Of a stretch of DNA of 10,972 nucleotides, positions 1 to 6,950 are shown one piece after another. The stretch covers positions 1 to 10,972 of the forward strand of contig CAAGDY010000410.1 in NCBI GenBank assembly GCA_900768695.1, given 5' to 3'. Source of the DNA: an uncultured Anaerovibrio sp. (GTDB lineage: Bacteria; Bacillota; Negativicutes; Selenomonadales; Selenomonadaceae). Position 1 is the first letter of the stretch; every line of letters starts with the position of its first letter. The notes below the pieces were generated by a model, which did not search any database, was not told the DNA's origin, and saw only the letters and a program-made list of their open reading frames with translations. Made by a program: the position numbers and the translations under genes.

Positions 1-114
1 GATATGGATTTTGGCGATTTGCAGACGATAGATTATGTGTGCCTGGGAGCTTATGGCTTCTGGCTGGCAGCGCTGGTGGTGCGGCTGTACATCGTCAACA
101 GGGAAAAGCAATAG
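1..114 (+). CDS. C-terminal end of an unidentified membrane protein (partial)
   Basis: An open frame runs in from the left edge and stops at TAG 112-114, leaving 37 residues. The visible part contains a hydrophobic, aromatic-rich stretch of about 20 residues (from about residue 12 to 32) with one internal arginine, followed by a short charged tail ending NREKQ. This looks like a last transmembrane helix with a short cytoplasmic tail. Codon use resembles the neighbouring genes. Too little is visible to name a family. The next gene starts 74 bases downstream, so it may or may not share a transcript. Confidence 0.6.
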   Translation, partial: DMDFGDLQTIDYVCLGAYGFWLAALVVRLYIVNREKQ

Positions 115-188
115 CGTAGGATAACAGCGTGAATGATGGTGTGAATAATAGCGTGCATGCGTTATGAGTTTTTACAGGGAGGCGGACG

Positions 189-1160
189 ATGAAACGCGTT
201 TGTAGCTTTATATGCTGTGTGCTGCTGGCCTGCTCCGTACTGCTGACAGGCTGCGGCGGCCAGGGCACCGGCGATGCTGCCGGTGGCTCCGGTGACGGTC
301 AGGCGGCAAAGGCAGCAGAAGCCGGGACGACTGGCGGACTTACAGTAAAGGTGCTGGATGTGGGGCAGGGGGATGCTATCCTAATTCAGACGGGCAGCCA
401 GACTATATTGGTGGATACCGGTGATGATAAGTATTATGAGGATGGCAAAAAAGGCAAGGTCAACAACCAGCTTTTTGATGAGCTGCAAAAGGCCAATGTC
501 ACCGCCATCGACAAGCTGATACTTACCCATGCCCATGCCGACCACATTGGCAAGGCGGCACAGGTAATTGAAAAATACGGTGTGAAGGAGCTCGTCTATA
601 ACGGCATTCCTTCCACGAATAAATACTTTGTCAATGCCCTGAAGGCCGCCAAGGCACAGGGGACGAAGCAGGTGAAGGTCAAGGCCGGTGATGTGCTGGA
701 CTTTGGCAATGGCGTGACATACGAGGTGCTTAGCCCCACGGCACAGCAGGTTAAGGAGGACACGGCTGCTATCAAGGCCGGAGAAAAGCCGGATATCAAT
801 AACCAGTCCGTGGTGGGCAGGCTCAGCTTCGGCAGCTTTGCCATGCTGCTGACGGGGGATGCGGAGTCCCCGGTGGAAAAGCAGATGGCAGCCTCCTACG
901 GCAGCAAGCTGCAGTGCCAGCTTTTGAAGGCAGGCCATCACGGCAGCAAGAGTTCTTCTTCAAAGGAGCTTTTGCGGGCTGTGAAGCCGGAGGCGGCAGT
1001 GATTTCTGCCGGAGCGAACAATCAGTACGGGCATCCTCATGATGTGACGCTGGAAAGGTACAAGAAGCAGGGGATAAAGCAGGTTTACCGCACCGACAGG
1101 AACGGCACGGTGACGATTGTCAGCGATGGCGGCGGCTACAGCATTTCCTGCAGCAAGTGA
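189..1160 (+). CDS. ComEC-type metallo-beta-lactamase fold lipoprotein
   Basis: A 323-residue secreted hydrolase of the metallo-beta-lactamase superfamily, closest in type to the C-terminal domain of the competence protein ComEC. Residues 1-22 form a lipoprotein signal peptide with lipobox L19-T-G-C22, so the mature protein should be anchored to the outer face of the membrane. A Gly/Ala-rich linker (23-50) leads to the domain. Visible motifs are DVGQGDA (57-63), the metal-binding HAHADH (114-119), LLTGDA (220-225, metal-binding Asp), GHHGSKSSS (249-257) and GHPH (281-284). In ComEC this domain is thought to degrade one strand of incoming DNA. Stand-alone lipoprotein versions are common in Firmicutes and their substrate is not established. 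No ComEC membrane region is fused to it. The start is supported by GGGAGG at 178-183 just upstream. The DUF3006-like gene follows after 17 bases. The family is secure; the substrate is unknown. Confidence 0.9.
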   Translation: MKRVCSFICCVLLACSVLLTGCGGQGTGDAAGGSGDGQAAKAAEAGTTGGLTVKVLDVGQGDAILIQTGSQTILVDTGDDKYYEDGKKGKVNNQLFDELQKANVTAIDKLILTHAHADHIGKAAQVIEKYGVKELVYNGIPSTNKYFVNALKAAKAQGTKQVKVKAGDVLDFGNGVTYEVLSPTAQQVKEDTAAIKAGEKPDINNQSVVGRLSFGSFAMLLTGDAESPVEKQMAASYGSKLQCQLLKAGHHGSKSSSSKELLRAVKPEAAVISAGANNQYGHPHDVTLERYKKQGIKQVYRTDRNGTVTIVSDGGGYSISCSK

Positions 1161-1177
1161 TGTGAGGTGACGTGCCA

Positions 1178-1378
1178 ATGATTGCAGGCTACATAGACAG
1201 AATAGAAGAAGACGTGGCGGTAATCCTGCTGCAGGACGGTGATTACCAGCTGAATTTTCCGGCGGAGCTTTTGCCGGAGGATATGGGCGAGGGCGATTAT
1301 ATCCGCCTGAGCATCAGTCAGGATGAGGCAAAAAAACAGGCCATGCTGGCGGAAGCATTGTCCTTGATGGAGGATTAG
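1178..1378 (+). CDS. Small DUF3006-like protein
   Basis: A 66-residue acidic cytoplasmic protein without signal peptide or membrane segment. The pattern (IDRIEEDVAVIL near the N-terminus, a central FPAELLPEDMGEGD, then a helical Lys/Glu/Asp-rich end) fits the DUF3006 family, small beta-rich proteins of unknown function often encoded beside ComEC-like metallo-beta-lactamase genes. It lies 17 bases after such a gene, so the two are very probably cotranscribed. I chose ATG 1178 over the in-frame GTG 1172, because the Shine-Dalgarno GAGGTGA (1164-1170) sits 7 bases before ATG 1178 but only 1 base before the GTG. The family is called from memory of its pattern; the function is unknown. Confidence 0.75.
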   Translation: MIAGYIDRIEEDVAVILLQDGDYQLNFPAELLPEDMGEGDYIRLSISQDEAKKQAMLAEALSLMED

Positions 1379-1452
1379 CGGATTCCGGCGAGGCGGTTTC
1401 AGGAAGGCCTTGAAGATAATGGTTGGATTGTATATAAGGAGTGCAGTGCATT

Positions 1453-2556
1453 TTGAGTTTAGTATGTAACAGGTTATGTAAGGTACTGCTGGTGCTGGCA
1501 GCCCTTGTGGGATTTTGGGGGCTGGCGGAGGATACCGGCAGGGCCGAGGCGGCGGTACAGCCCTCTCATGAGCTGAATTTTTTCAGATATGAGAGCTTTA
1601 CTCATGAGGGACGGAACTGGCTGAGAATTGAGCTTGGCATCAAGGGTGGCAGTGTAGAGTATACAACGAAGGTGAAGGAGCTGACCCCCAAGCAGCTGCA
1701 TGTGATTTTGCAGGATACCTGCCGTGGCAAGGTAAAATCAGACATTTCACTGGACAGGAAGATTGCCAAATACCTGACGCTGCGGGATAACGGGGACAAT
1801 TCTCTGGATGTAATGGTTTCCCTGAACAAGCTGGCGGCAGATCAGGCCTATAAGATTTATTTTGCCGAGCCGGAAAGGCGTGGCAAGAAGCCTTATCGCA
1901 TGGTGATTGAGATTGCCGAGGACAAGCTGGCCAGTGAGTATGAGGAGGAGAAGCCAAAGACGCCGGACAGCTTTGAAAATCTGGCAGGGCACAGGATTGT
2001 GCTGGATCCGGGTCACGGAGGAAGTGACAGTGGTGCCAGAGGGCATGGCGGTTTGATGGAAAAGACGGCAACTCTGGCTATTTCCAAAAACGTTGCGGCT
2101 ATTCTGAGAAGCTCCGGAGCAGTTGTAACCATGACGCGGGATACGGATGTGGATGTGTATGGCCCGCTGGCCAGCGACCATGATGAGCTGCAGGCACGGG
2201 TGAACGTGGGCAACGCCAATCCTGGCAACGAGATTTTTGTCAGCATTCACTGTGATGCCTTTACTTCTCCGACGGCCCACGGTACCAGTGCTTTTTATTA
2301 TCAGTCCAGCTACCGGGGCAGGCTGCTGGCAGAGGCAATCCATCAGTCCATTGTGGAGGAAACGGGGCTGGCCAGCCGTGGTGCCAAAACAGCGAGATTT
2401 TATGTTATCAGGAATTCGGCCATGCCGTCGACCCTGATAGAAACAGCCTTTATCAGCAATTATCAGGAGGAAGCCCTGCTGGGGGATCCTGATTTTCAGT
2501 ACAGGATTGCCGTGGCAATCTGCCGTGGCATCAGCCAATACTTTAAGATGAGGTAA
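1453..2556 (+). CDS. N-acetylmuramoyl-L-alanine amidase (Amidase_3) with N-terminal AMIN-like domain
   Basis: A 367-residue secreted peptidoglycan hydrolase that cuts the bond between N-acetylmuramic acid and L-alanine of the stem peptide, used in cell separation and wall turnover. Numbered from TTG 1453, residues 1-33 are a signal peptide. About 38-155 form a beta-rich AMIN-like domain, which usually directs such enzymes to the wall or division site. About 180-367 are the zinc amidase. Zinc ligands are H188 (in DPGHGG), E203 (LMEKTA) and H266 (SIHCDA); the catalytic glutamate is E330 (LIETAFISN). All key residues are present, so it should be active. I chose TTG 1453 because AAGGAG (1436-1441) lies 11 bases before it; the more upstream in-frame GTG 1441 overlaps that site and has no other. 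The GerMN lipoprotein gene follows after 22 bases, probably in the same transcript. Confidence 0.92.
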   Translation: MSLVCNRLCKVLLVLAALVGFWGLAEDTGRAEAAVQPSHELNFFRYESFTHEGRNWLRIELGIKGGSVEYTTKVKELTPKQLHVILQDTCRGKVKSDISLDRKIAKYLTLRDNGDNSLDVMVSLNKLAADQAYKIYFAEPERRGKKPYRMVIEIAEDKLASEYEEEKPKTPDSFENLAGHRIVLDPGHGGSDSGARGHGGLMEKTATLAISKNVAAILRSSGAVVTMTRDTDVDVYGPLASDHDELQARVNVGNANPGNEIFVSIHCDAFTSPTAHGTSAFYYQSSYRGRLLAEAIHQSIVEETGLASRGAKTARFYVIRNSAMPSTLIETAFISNYQEEALLGDPDFQYRIAVAICRGISQYFKMR

Positions 2557-2578
2557 AAGATAGGAGCAGAGGGTAGAT

Positions 2579-3157
2579 ATGAAGTTGAAAAAAATTTTAG
2601 TCGTGGTTCTGGCGGTATTGTGTGCGGTGGCACTGGCAGGCTGCAGCGAGCAGGACAAGGCAGGCGGCGGCAGCAGTGCATCATTGGCCTCCAGTAGTTC
2701 CAGCTCATCAGCCGCTTCAAGCTCGGCGGACCGGAAGTCAGCCGTCATGGACATCAGCGTGTATTATCCTGATGTGAACGCCACGGGGCTGGTGGCTGTT
2801 GCCAAGACTGTGAAGGCGCAGGAGGCCGATAAGTACAAGGCGGCAGTGGAAGCTCTGCTGGCAGGCACTGACGACAAGAAGCTGACAACAGTCTTTCCGA
2901 AAAAGACCAGGCTGCTGAAGGTTTCTGTCAGCGGCGGTGTAGCGAAGGTGGATTTTGACAAAAATCTCACAGCCGGCTTTGTGGGTGGCTCTACCGGTGA
3001 GGAAATGCTGGTGGGCTCACTGGTCAACACATTGACAGAATTCCCGGAAATCAAGAAGGTGCAGATTCTGGTGGAGGGCAAGGAGATAGATTCCCTCTCC
3101 GGGCATCTTGATTTGAGCAGACCTGTAAGCCGTATGAGCGAGTTGATAAAGAAATAA
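2579..3157 (+). CDS. GerMN-domain lipoprotein
   Basis: A 192-residue lipoprotein. Residues 1-22 are a lipoprotein signal peptide with lipobox L19-A-G-C22. A serine/alanine-rich linker (about 32-50) spaces the domain from the membrane. From about 56 to 180 the sequence fits a single GerMN domain: a tyrosine-rich first strand (VYYPDVNATGLV), a central AVEALLAGT helix, VSVSGGVAKVDFDKNL and a late QILVEGKEIDSLSGHLDLSRP. GerMN domains occur in B. subtilis GerM, which is needed for sporulation and germination, and in many envelope lipoproteins of non-sporulating bacteria. The molecular role is not established. An AGAGGG site (2568-2573) precedes ATG 2579. It follows the amidase gene closely, a pairing seen in other Firmicutes, which suggests a role in wall remodelling. 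A terminator follows at 3208. Confidence 0.88.
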   Translation: MKLKKILVVVLAVLCAVALAGCSEQDKAGGGSSASLASSSSSSSAASSSADRKSAVMDISVYYPDVNATGLVAVAKTVKAQEADKYKAAVEALLAGTDDKKLTTVFPKKTRLLKVSVSGGVAKVDFDKNLTAGFVGGSTGEEMLVGSLVNTLTEFPEIKKVQILVEGKEIDSLSGHLDLSRPVSRMSELIKK

Positions 3158-3207
3158 AGTATGTAAATAATAAGACTATAGTCTATAATCTGTATACGTG
3201 CATAGTG

Positions 3208-3247
3208 GCCGTAGGATAGTTTTGCTGTCCTGCGGCTTTTTATTTTT
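3208..3247 (+). terminator. Intrinsic terminator after the amidase/GerMN unit
   Basis: A 12-base-pair stem (3208-3219 with 3225-3236, including two G-U pairs) closes a 5-base loop TTTTG. It is followed directly by a T-rich tract TTTTTATTTTT (3237-3247). It lies 50 bases after the GerMN stop codon and ends that unit. The structure is textbook in form. Confidence 0.9.
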
Positions 3248-3290
3248 CAGGTACCAAAATACTATCTTTAGTTGAATGCCAAAATAAAGG

Positions 3291-3319
3291 TTTACTTTAT
3301 TGTTTAGAATTGTTATCAT
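3291..3319 (+). promoter_or_regulatory. Candidate sigma-A-type promoter for the SPFH gene
   Basis: TTTACT (3291-3296) and TATCAT (3314-3319) are separated by 17 bases, within an AT-rich stretch that starts right after the terminator. Transcription would begin near 3326 and give a leader of roughly 75 bases before ATG 3402. The rest of the AT-rich region 3248-3401 shows no further structure that I trust. The match is fair, not strong. Confidence 0.45.
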
Positions 3320-3401
3320 AGATTGTGTGTAACAATAAGCAGGATTTACTATTAGTTTGATTTTGTGTTGATGTGGTTGATGATATGTTAGGAGGATTTT
3401 T

Positions 3402-4784
3402 ATGGGATTGGTTAAAGCGGCAATTGGTGCGGCAGGTGGCGTGCTGGCAGACCAGTGGAAGGAATACATTTACTGCGAGAGCATGCCGGCTGATGTGCTG
3501 GTGGCAAAGGGGCAGAAGCGCACCAGCAGCAGGGGCAGAAGCTCCAATACCAGCGGTGAGGACAACGTAATCACCAACGGCTCCGTGATTGCTGTCAACG
3601 AGGGTCAGTGCATGATTATCGTGGAGAACGGCAAGGTGGTGGATATCTGCTCGGAGGCCGGTGAGTATCAGTATGATACATCCCTGGCACCGTCCCTGTT
3701 CACTGATGGCTTGTCTGAAGGCGTCAGGGGCGTTTTCCAGCAGATTGGCAAGCGTTTTTCCTTTGGCGGCGATGCGGGGCAGGACCAGAGGGTGTATTTC
3801 TTTAACACCAAGGAAATCATGGGCAACAAGTACGGCACACCGAGCGCTATTGCCTTTAAGATTGTCGATACGGAGATAAATTTCCGGCTGACTATGTCCC
3901 TGCGGTGCTTTGGCGAATACAGCTACCGGATAACCAATCCTATCCTGTTTTATACGAATATCTGCGGCAATGTGGAGCAGGAATATCGCCGCGATGCCAT
4001 TGACAGCCAGCTGAAAAGCGATTTGCTGACGGCATTGCAGCCGGCCTTTGCCAAGCTGTCCGCCATGCGCATCGGCTATGATGAGATTTATGCCCATACC
4101 ATGGAGCTGGCTGATTCCATCAATGAGGTGCTGAGCAAGAAATGGGGTCAGCAGAGGGGCATTGAAATTGTGAATTTTGGTATCAGCTCCATCAAGGCCA
4201 GTGATGAGGACGAGGAAAGGCTGAAGGCATATCAGAGCCGTGCCACCCTGATGAATGTCAATATGCGGACTGCCTACATGGCCGGTGGCGCTACCGAGTC
4301 CATGCAGGCGGCGGCGCAGAATGAGTCGGCAGGGCCTGCCATGGCATTCATGGGCATGGGCATGGCGCAGAATGCCGGCATGATGAATATGCAGAGGTTC
4401 GGGCAGCAGCCGGGAGTGCCACAGCCTCCACAGCCATTGCCGCCACAGCCATTGCCGCCACAGCAGCCGGTTCAGCCGCAGGCCGGGGCGGCCGCAGGAG
4501 CATCGCCGGAGGCAGGTACCTGGACATGCAGCTGTGGCACGGTAAACAAGGGCAGGTTCTGTACCGAGTGCGGCAGCAAAAAGCCGTCTGAGGGCTGGAC
4601 ATGCTCCTGTGGTGCGGTAAATAAGGGCAAGTTCTGCTCAGAGTGCGGGGCGAAAAGGCCTGACGGTGCGCCTGTGTACAGGTGCGACAAGTGCGGCTGG
4701 GAGCCGGAGAATCCGACAAAGCCACCGAAATTCTGTCCTGAGTGTGGCGATGCCTTTGATGAAAATGACATTAAGCGGCCTTGA
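3402..4784 (+). CDS. SPFH-domain protein with C-terminal zinc ribbons (YdjI-like)
   Basis: A 460-residue protein of the type often labelled 'virion core protein' or 'SPFH domain protein', resembling B. subtilis YdjI. YdjI helps bring the stress protein PspA to the membrane. Residues 1-23 (MGLVKAAIGAAGG...DQWKEY) are a moderately hydrophobic N-terminus typical of the group. About 24-280 form the SPFH/band-7-like region. About 290-335 are Met/Ala/Gly/Gln-rich, and 336-372 are a Pro/Gln linker with a 15-base tandem repeat in the DNA. The C-terminus has three zinc-ribbon modules: C376/C378/C387/C390, C401/C403/C412/C415 and C428/C431/C445/C448. The first two start with C-x-C instead of C-x-x-C and are near copies of each other. 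AGGAGG (3390-3395) lies 6 bases before the ATG. It is the first gene of a probable three-gene operon. The 'virion' label does not imply phage origin. Confidence 0.88.
   Translation: MGLVKAAIGAAGGVLADQWKEYIYCESMPADVLVAKGQKRTSSRGRSSNTSGEDNVITNGSVIAVNEGQCMIIVENGKVVDICSEAGEYQYDTSLAPSLFTDGLSEGVRGVFQQIGKRFSFGGDAGQDQRVYFFNTKEIMGNKYGTPSAIAFKIVDTEINFRLTMSLRCFGEYSYRITNPILFYTNICGNVEQEYRRDAIDSQLKSDLLTALQPAFAKLSAMRIGYDEIYAHTMELADSINEVLSKKWGQQRGIEIVNFGISSIKASDEDEERLKAYQSRATLMNVNMRTAYMAGGATESMQAAAQNESAGPAMAFMGMGMAQNAGMMNMQRFGQQPGVPQPPQPLPPQPLPPQQPVQPQAGAAAGASPEAGTWTCSCGTVNKGRFCTECGSKKPSEGWTCSCGAVNKGKFCSECGAKRPDGAPVYRCDKCGWEPENPTKPPKFCPECGDAFDENDIKRP
4428..4457 (+). repeat. 15-base tandem repeat in the Pro/Gln linker
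   Basis: The unit CCACAGCCATTGCCG occurs twice in perfect tandem (4428-4442, 4443-4457), with degenerate flanks on both sides. It encodes PQPLP twice, within the linker between the SPFH region and the zinc ribbons. Such units change in copy number by slippage in frame. Confidence 0.85.
4521..4661 (+). repeat. Tandem duplication of a zinc-ribbon module
   Basis: Two 66-base copies (4521-4586 and 4596-4661, 75-base period) encode near-identical ribbons of the form WTCSCG-x-VNKG-x-FC-x-ECG. They are similar at DNA level but have diverged at many third positions, so the duplication is not recent. Confidence 0.8.
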
Positions 4785-4807
4785 GCGTGGCATAAATCAG
4801 CCCTGAG

Positions 4808-4827
4808 CATGACAGCAAGCGGTCATG
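4808..4827. other. Weak inverted repeat between the SPFH and zinc-ribbon genes
   Basis: CATGAC (4808-4813) and GTCATG (4822-4827) form a 6-base inverted repeat around 8 bases, without a T-tract. It lies in the 120-base gap 4785-4904, where I see no convincing promoter or terminator. It could be chance, a weak operator or an mRNA hairpin. Confidence 0.25.
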
Positions 4828-4904
4828 GGTGACCTGTGATGTATTCATGGTGATAGGTATGCTAGCGGGCAGGCGGTGCGGAGAAAGTGATGTGACGGAG
4901 GAAT

Positions 4905-6023
4905 ATGGCAGATAATTCTGTAAGCTATAAATGCCCCAGCTGTGGCGGCCCTTTGGCGTATGCGCCCGGCAAAGGGGAAGAAATTAAGTGCGAGTATTGT
5001 GAAACCAGCTTCAAGGTAGAAATACTTGACAAGCTCTTTGCCCAGTCAAGGGAATTGGCGGCGGCAGCGGAGGAACAGGAAAAGCAGAAATGGACAACCG
5101 GGGAGGCAGGCAATTCCTGGTCAACAGAGGAACAGGCGATGATGCGCACCCTGACCTGTTCTTCCTGCGGGGCGGAGATTGTCTGCGATGAGAATACCAT
5201 GGCAACCGGGTGCTGTTATTGCGGCAATCCCACCATGATACCTGGCAGGTTTGCCGGGATGCTGAAGCCGGATTACGTTATTCCCTTTGTCAGGACAAAA
5301 GAAGATGCAGTGGCGGCTATGAAGGAGTTTTATAAGGGAAAATGGCTGTTGCCAAATAACTACGCCTCGACTAGCAGGCTGGAGAAGATTCAGGGCGTGT
5401 ATGTGCCCTTCTGGCTGTTTGATGCCACAGTAGAGGGCAGTGCAAGCTTCAGTGCGACTACATCCCGTAGCTGGGACGATGGGGACGATACCATTATTGA
5501 AACAGACCATTACCGCTGTATCAGGCGGGGCAATATGGATTTTCGGCGGGTGCCGGCAGATGGCAGCCGGAAGATGGACGATACCTATATGCAGAGCATA
5601 GAGCCTTATGACTACGGGGAGCTGGCGGAGTTCAACACCGTCTACATGGCAGGCTATCTGGCTGATAAATACGATGTACCTGCCGAGGAATGTGTGACAG
5701 TGGCGGATACCCGTATTCAGCGCAGTGTGATGGATACGCTGGAGGAAACGGTGACAGGCTATGAAAGCGTTTCCTGCGAGGAAGGCAGTGTGGTGAAAAA
5801 ATCCTCCCGTGTTTCCTACGCCATGGCCCCTGTGTGGATTTTGAGCAGCAAGTACAAGGGCGAGGTATACACATTTATGATGAACGGCCAGACGGGCAAG
5901 ATTGTGGGCAGGCTGCCGGTGGATACGGGCAAGGGCCTTAGGTACGGAGCGGCTGTCGCGATGCTGAGCCTGCCGCTGACCTATTATATCTGCAAGGTGC
6001 TTTTGGCACTGGTTTTGTACTAG
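4905..6023 (+). CDS. Double zinc-ribbon membrane protein (YdjG-like)
   Basis: A 372-residue protein with two N-terminal zinc ribbons of TFIIB type: C10/C13/C29/C32 and C85/C88/C103/C106. They are joined by a Glu/Ala/Gln-rich, probably helical stretch (about 46-78). The middle region contains YVPFWLFDATVEG (about 166-178), typical of this family, followed by beta-rich sequence. A hydrophobic segment near the C-terminus (about 347-372) is a probable membrane anchor, leaving the ribbons cytoplasmic. The architecture resembles B. subtilis YdjG, a membrane partner in PspA recruitment. The family is sometimes annotated as a primosome or replication protein because of the ribbons, which I consider misleading. 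GGAGG (4897-4901) lies only 3 bases before the ATG, a short spacing. The TPM gene begins 10 bases after the stop, so these two are almost certainly cotranscribed. Confidence 0.83.
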   Translation: MADNSVSYKCPSCGGPLAYAPGKGEEIKCEYCETSFKVEILDKLFAQSRELAAAAEEQEKQKWTTGEAGNSWSTEEQAMMRTLTCSSCGAEIVCDENTMATGCCYCGNPTMIPGRFAGMLKPDYVIPFVRTKEDAVAAMKEFYKGKWLLPNNYASTSRLEKIQGVYVPFWLFDATVEGSASFSATTSRSWDDGDDTIIETDHYRCIRRGNMDFRRVPADGSRKMDDTYMQSIEPYDYGELAEFNTVYMAGYLADKYDVPAEECVTVADTRIQRSVMDTLEETVTGYESVSCEEGSVVKKSSRVSYAMAPVWILSSKYKGEVYTFMMNGQTGKIVGRLPVDTGKGLRYGAAVAMLSLPLTYYICKVLLALVLY

Positions 6024-6033
6024 GAGGCAGGCT

Positions 6034-6882
6034 ATGGGATACATAAAAAATATTTTGGCGATAGTGTTGCCTCTCTTGCTGTGGGCGTGGGCAGCTCTGC
6101 CGGTGGAACCGGTGTCAGCAGCCGGACAGCAGGCGGTTGTGCAGGAGCAGGGCAAGAACCGCCTGCAGAGACAGGAAAAACCGCTGGTGGTAGACAAGGT
6201 AGGGATTATGTCGGATGCACAGCGCCGGGAGCTGGAGGAAAAGCTGGCGTCCATAAGCGATAGCCACAATATCAAGGCAGCACTTTTGGTAGTGAAACAC
6301 CTGCCGGAAGGGATTTCCATTGAGGACTATGCCAGGCAGTACCTCTTTGACAATTATCGCGATTTGGCAAACAATAACGGCTCCATTGTTTTTGTGCAGG
6401 TGACCTGGGACCGGAAATACCGGGTGGCGACTGATGCCAACATGATGCAGATTATTACCGATGAGCACGGCTATCCATATCTGGAGGAGCGCTTTTTGGA
6501 CAGCCTGAAGGATGATGAATACTATCAGGCCTACAATGAGTATGCGGACGCCGTGGATGATTTGTGCCGGTATTATGAGGAAAATAGCGAGGCATATGAC
6601 CCCTTCAATGAATTCAGCCCGGCGGCACTGCTGCTGGCTGCCCTGCTGTCAGGCGGCATAGGCTACGGCTTTTTCCGCTATCTTCGGGGAAAGATGTCCA
6701 ACGTGGTACCGGAAGGTGATGCGGATGCCTACATGGACAAAAATTCCCTGCACCTTGCCCGGCGTGAGGATGTGTTCCTGTACACCAGCCGCGCCGTAGT
6801 GCATCATGACAACGGCGGTGACAGCGATAGCGGCGGTAGCGATGGCGGCGGTGACAGTGGCGGTGGTGGCGGCAGTTACTGA
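6034..6882 (+). CDS. TPM-domain membrane protein (YdjH-like)
   Basis: A 282-residue protein with a TPM domain (TLP18.3/Psb32/MOLO-1 fold). Residues 1-29 are a signal peptide with likely cleavage after VSA. About 50-182 form the TPM domain (VDKVGIMSDAQRRELEEKL at the start, then ALLVVKHLPEG, VFVQVTWDRKYRVATD and a C-terminal helix), outside the membrane. About 195-215 are a transmembrane helix. The tail (about 216-282) is cytoplasmic and ends in a Gly/Ser/Asp repeat with a GGGGGSY terminus. Such Gly-rich ends are common in bacterial TPM proteins. B. subtilis YdjH has the same build and works with YdjG. AGGAGG (6022-6027) overlaps the stop codon of the preceding gene and lies 6 bases before ATG 6034, so translation of the two is closely linked. 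I see no terminator after the gene. Confidence 0.86.
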   Translation: MGYIKNILAIVLPLLLWAWAALPVEPVSAAGQQAVVQEQGKNRLQRQEKPLVVDKVGIMSDAQRRELEEKLASISDSHNIKAALLVVKHLPEGISIEDYARQYLFDNYRDLANNNGSIVFVQVTWDRKYRVATDANMMQIITDEHGYPYLEERFLDSLKDDEYYQAYNEYADAVDDLCRYYEENSEAYDPFNEFSPAALLLAALLSGGIGYGFFRYLRGKMSNVVPEGDADAYMDKNSLHLARREDVFLYTSRAVVHHDNGGDSDSGGSDGGGDSGGGGGSY

Positions 6883-6950
6883 CAAGGTTGGTAGCCGGGA
6901 CTGTAGCTGGCAGACGTGAGGCGGTGACAGCTGTTGATGCCATGTAAAGG

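Noticed and set aside
111..154. Recurring ATAGCGT-like words before the first lipoprotein gene
   Set aside because: Three imperfect copies with irregular spacing; within chance for a short region.
189..1160. Reading the metallo-beta-lactamase fold protein as an antibiotic-resistance enzyme
   Set aside because: The DVGQGD, LLTGDA and GHHGS motifs are of ComEC type, not those of true beta-lactamases.
1410..1438. Promoter-like pair TTGAAG and TATAAG with 17-base spacing before the amidase
   Set aside because: The -10 would overlap the Shine-Dalgarno AAGGAG (1436-1441), so transcription would start after it, leaving the start codon without its ribosome site. It is kept only as a curiosity.
1747..2754. 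Long open frame on the minus strand (335 codons)
   Set aside because: It lies opposite the amidase and GerMN genes, has no plausible ribosome site or family features, and arises from the third-position G/C bias of the true genes.
3297..4097. Minus-strand open frame (266 codons) reaching into the AT-rich gap
   Set aside because: Most of it is antisense to the SPFH gene, and the part in the gap is low-complexity Asn/Ser/Thr sequence without a known pattern.
3402..4784. Reading the SPFH gene as a phage or virus 'virion core' gene
   Set aside because: No other phage gene is nearby and the family is a widespread chromosomal SPFH group; the viral name is historical.
5121..6320. Long open frame on the minus strand (399 codons)
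   Set aside because: It lies opposite the zinc-ribbon and TPM genes; its His/Cys/Arg-rich composition is typical of an antisense shadow.
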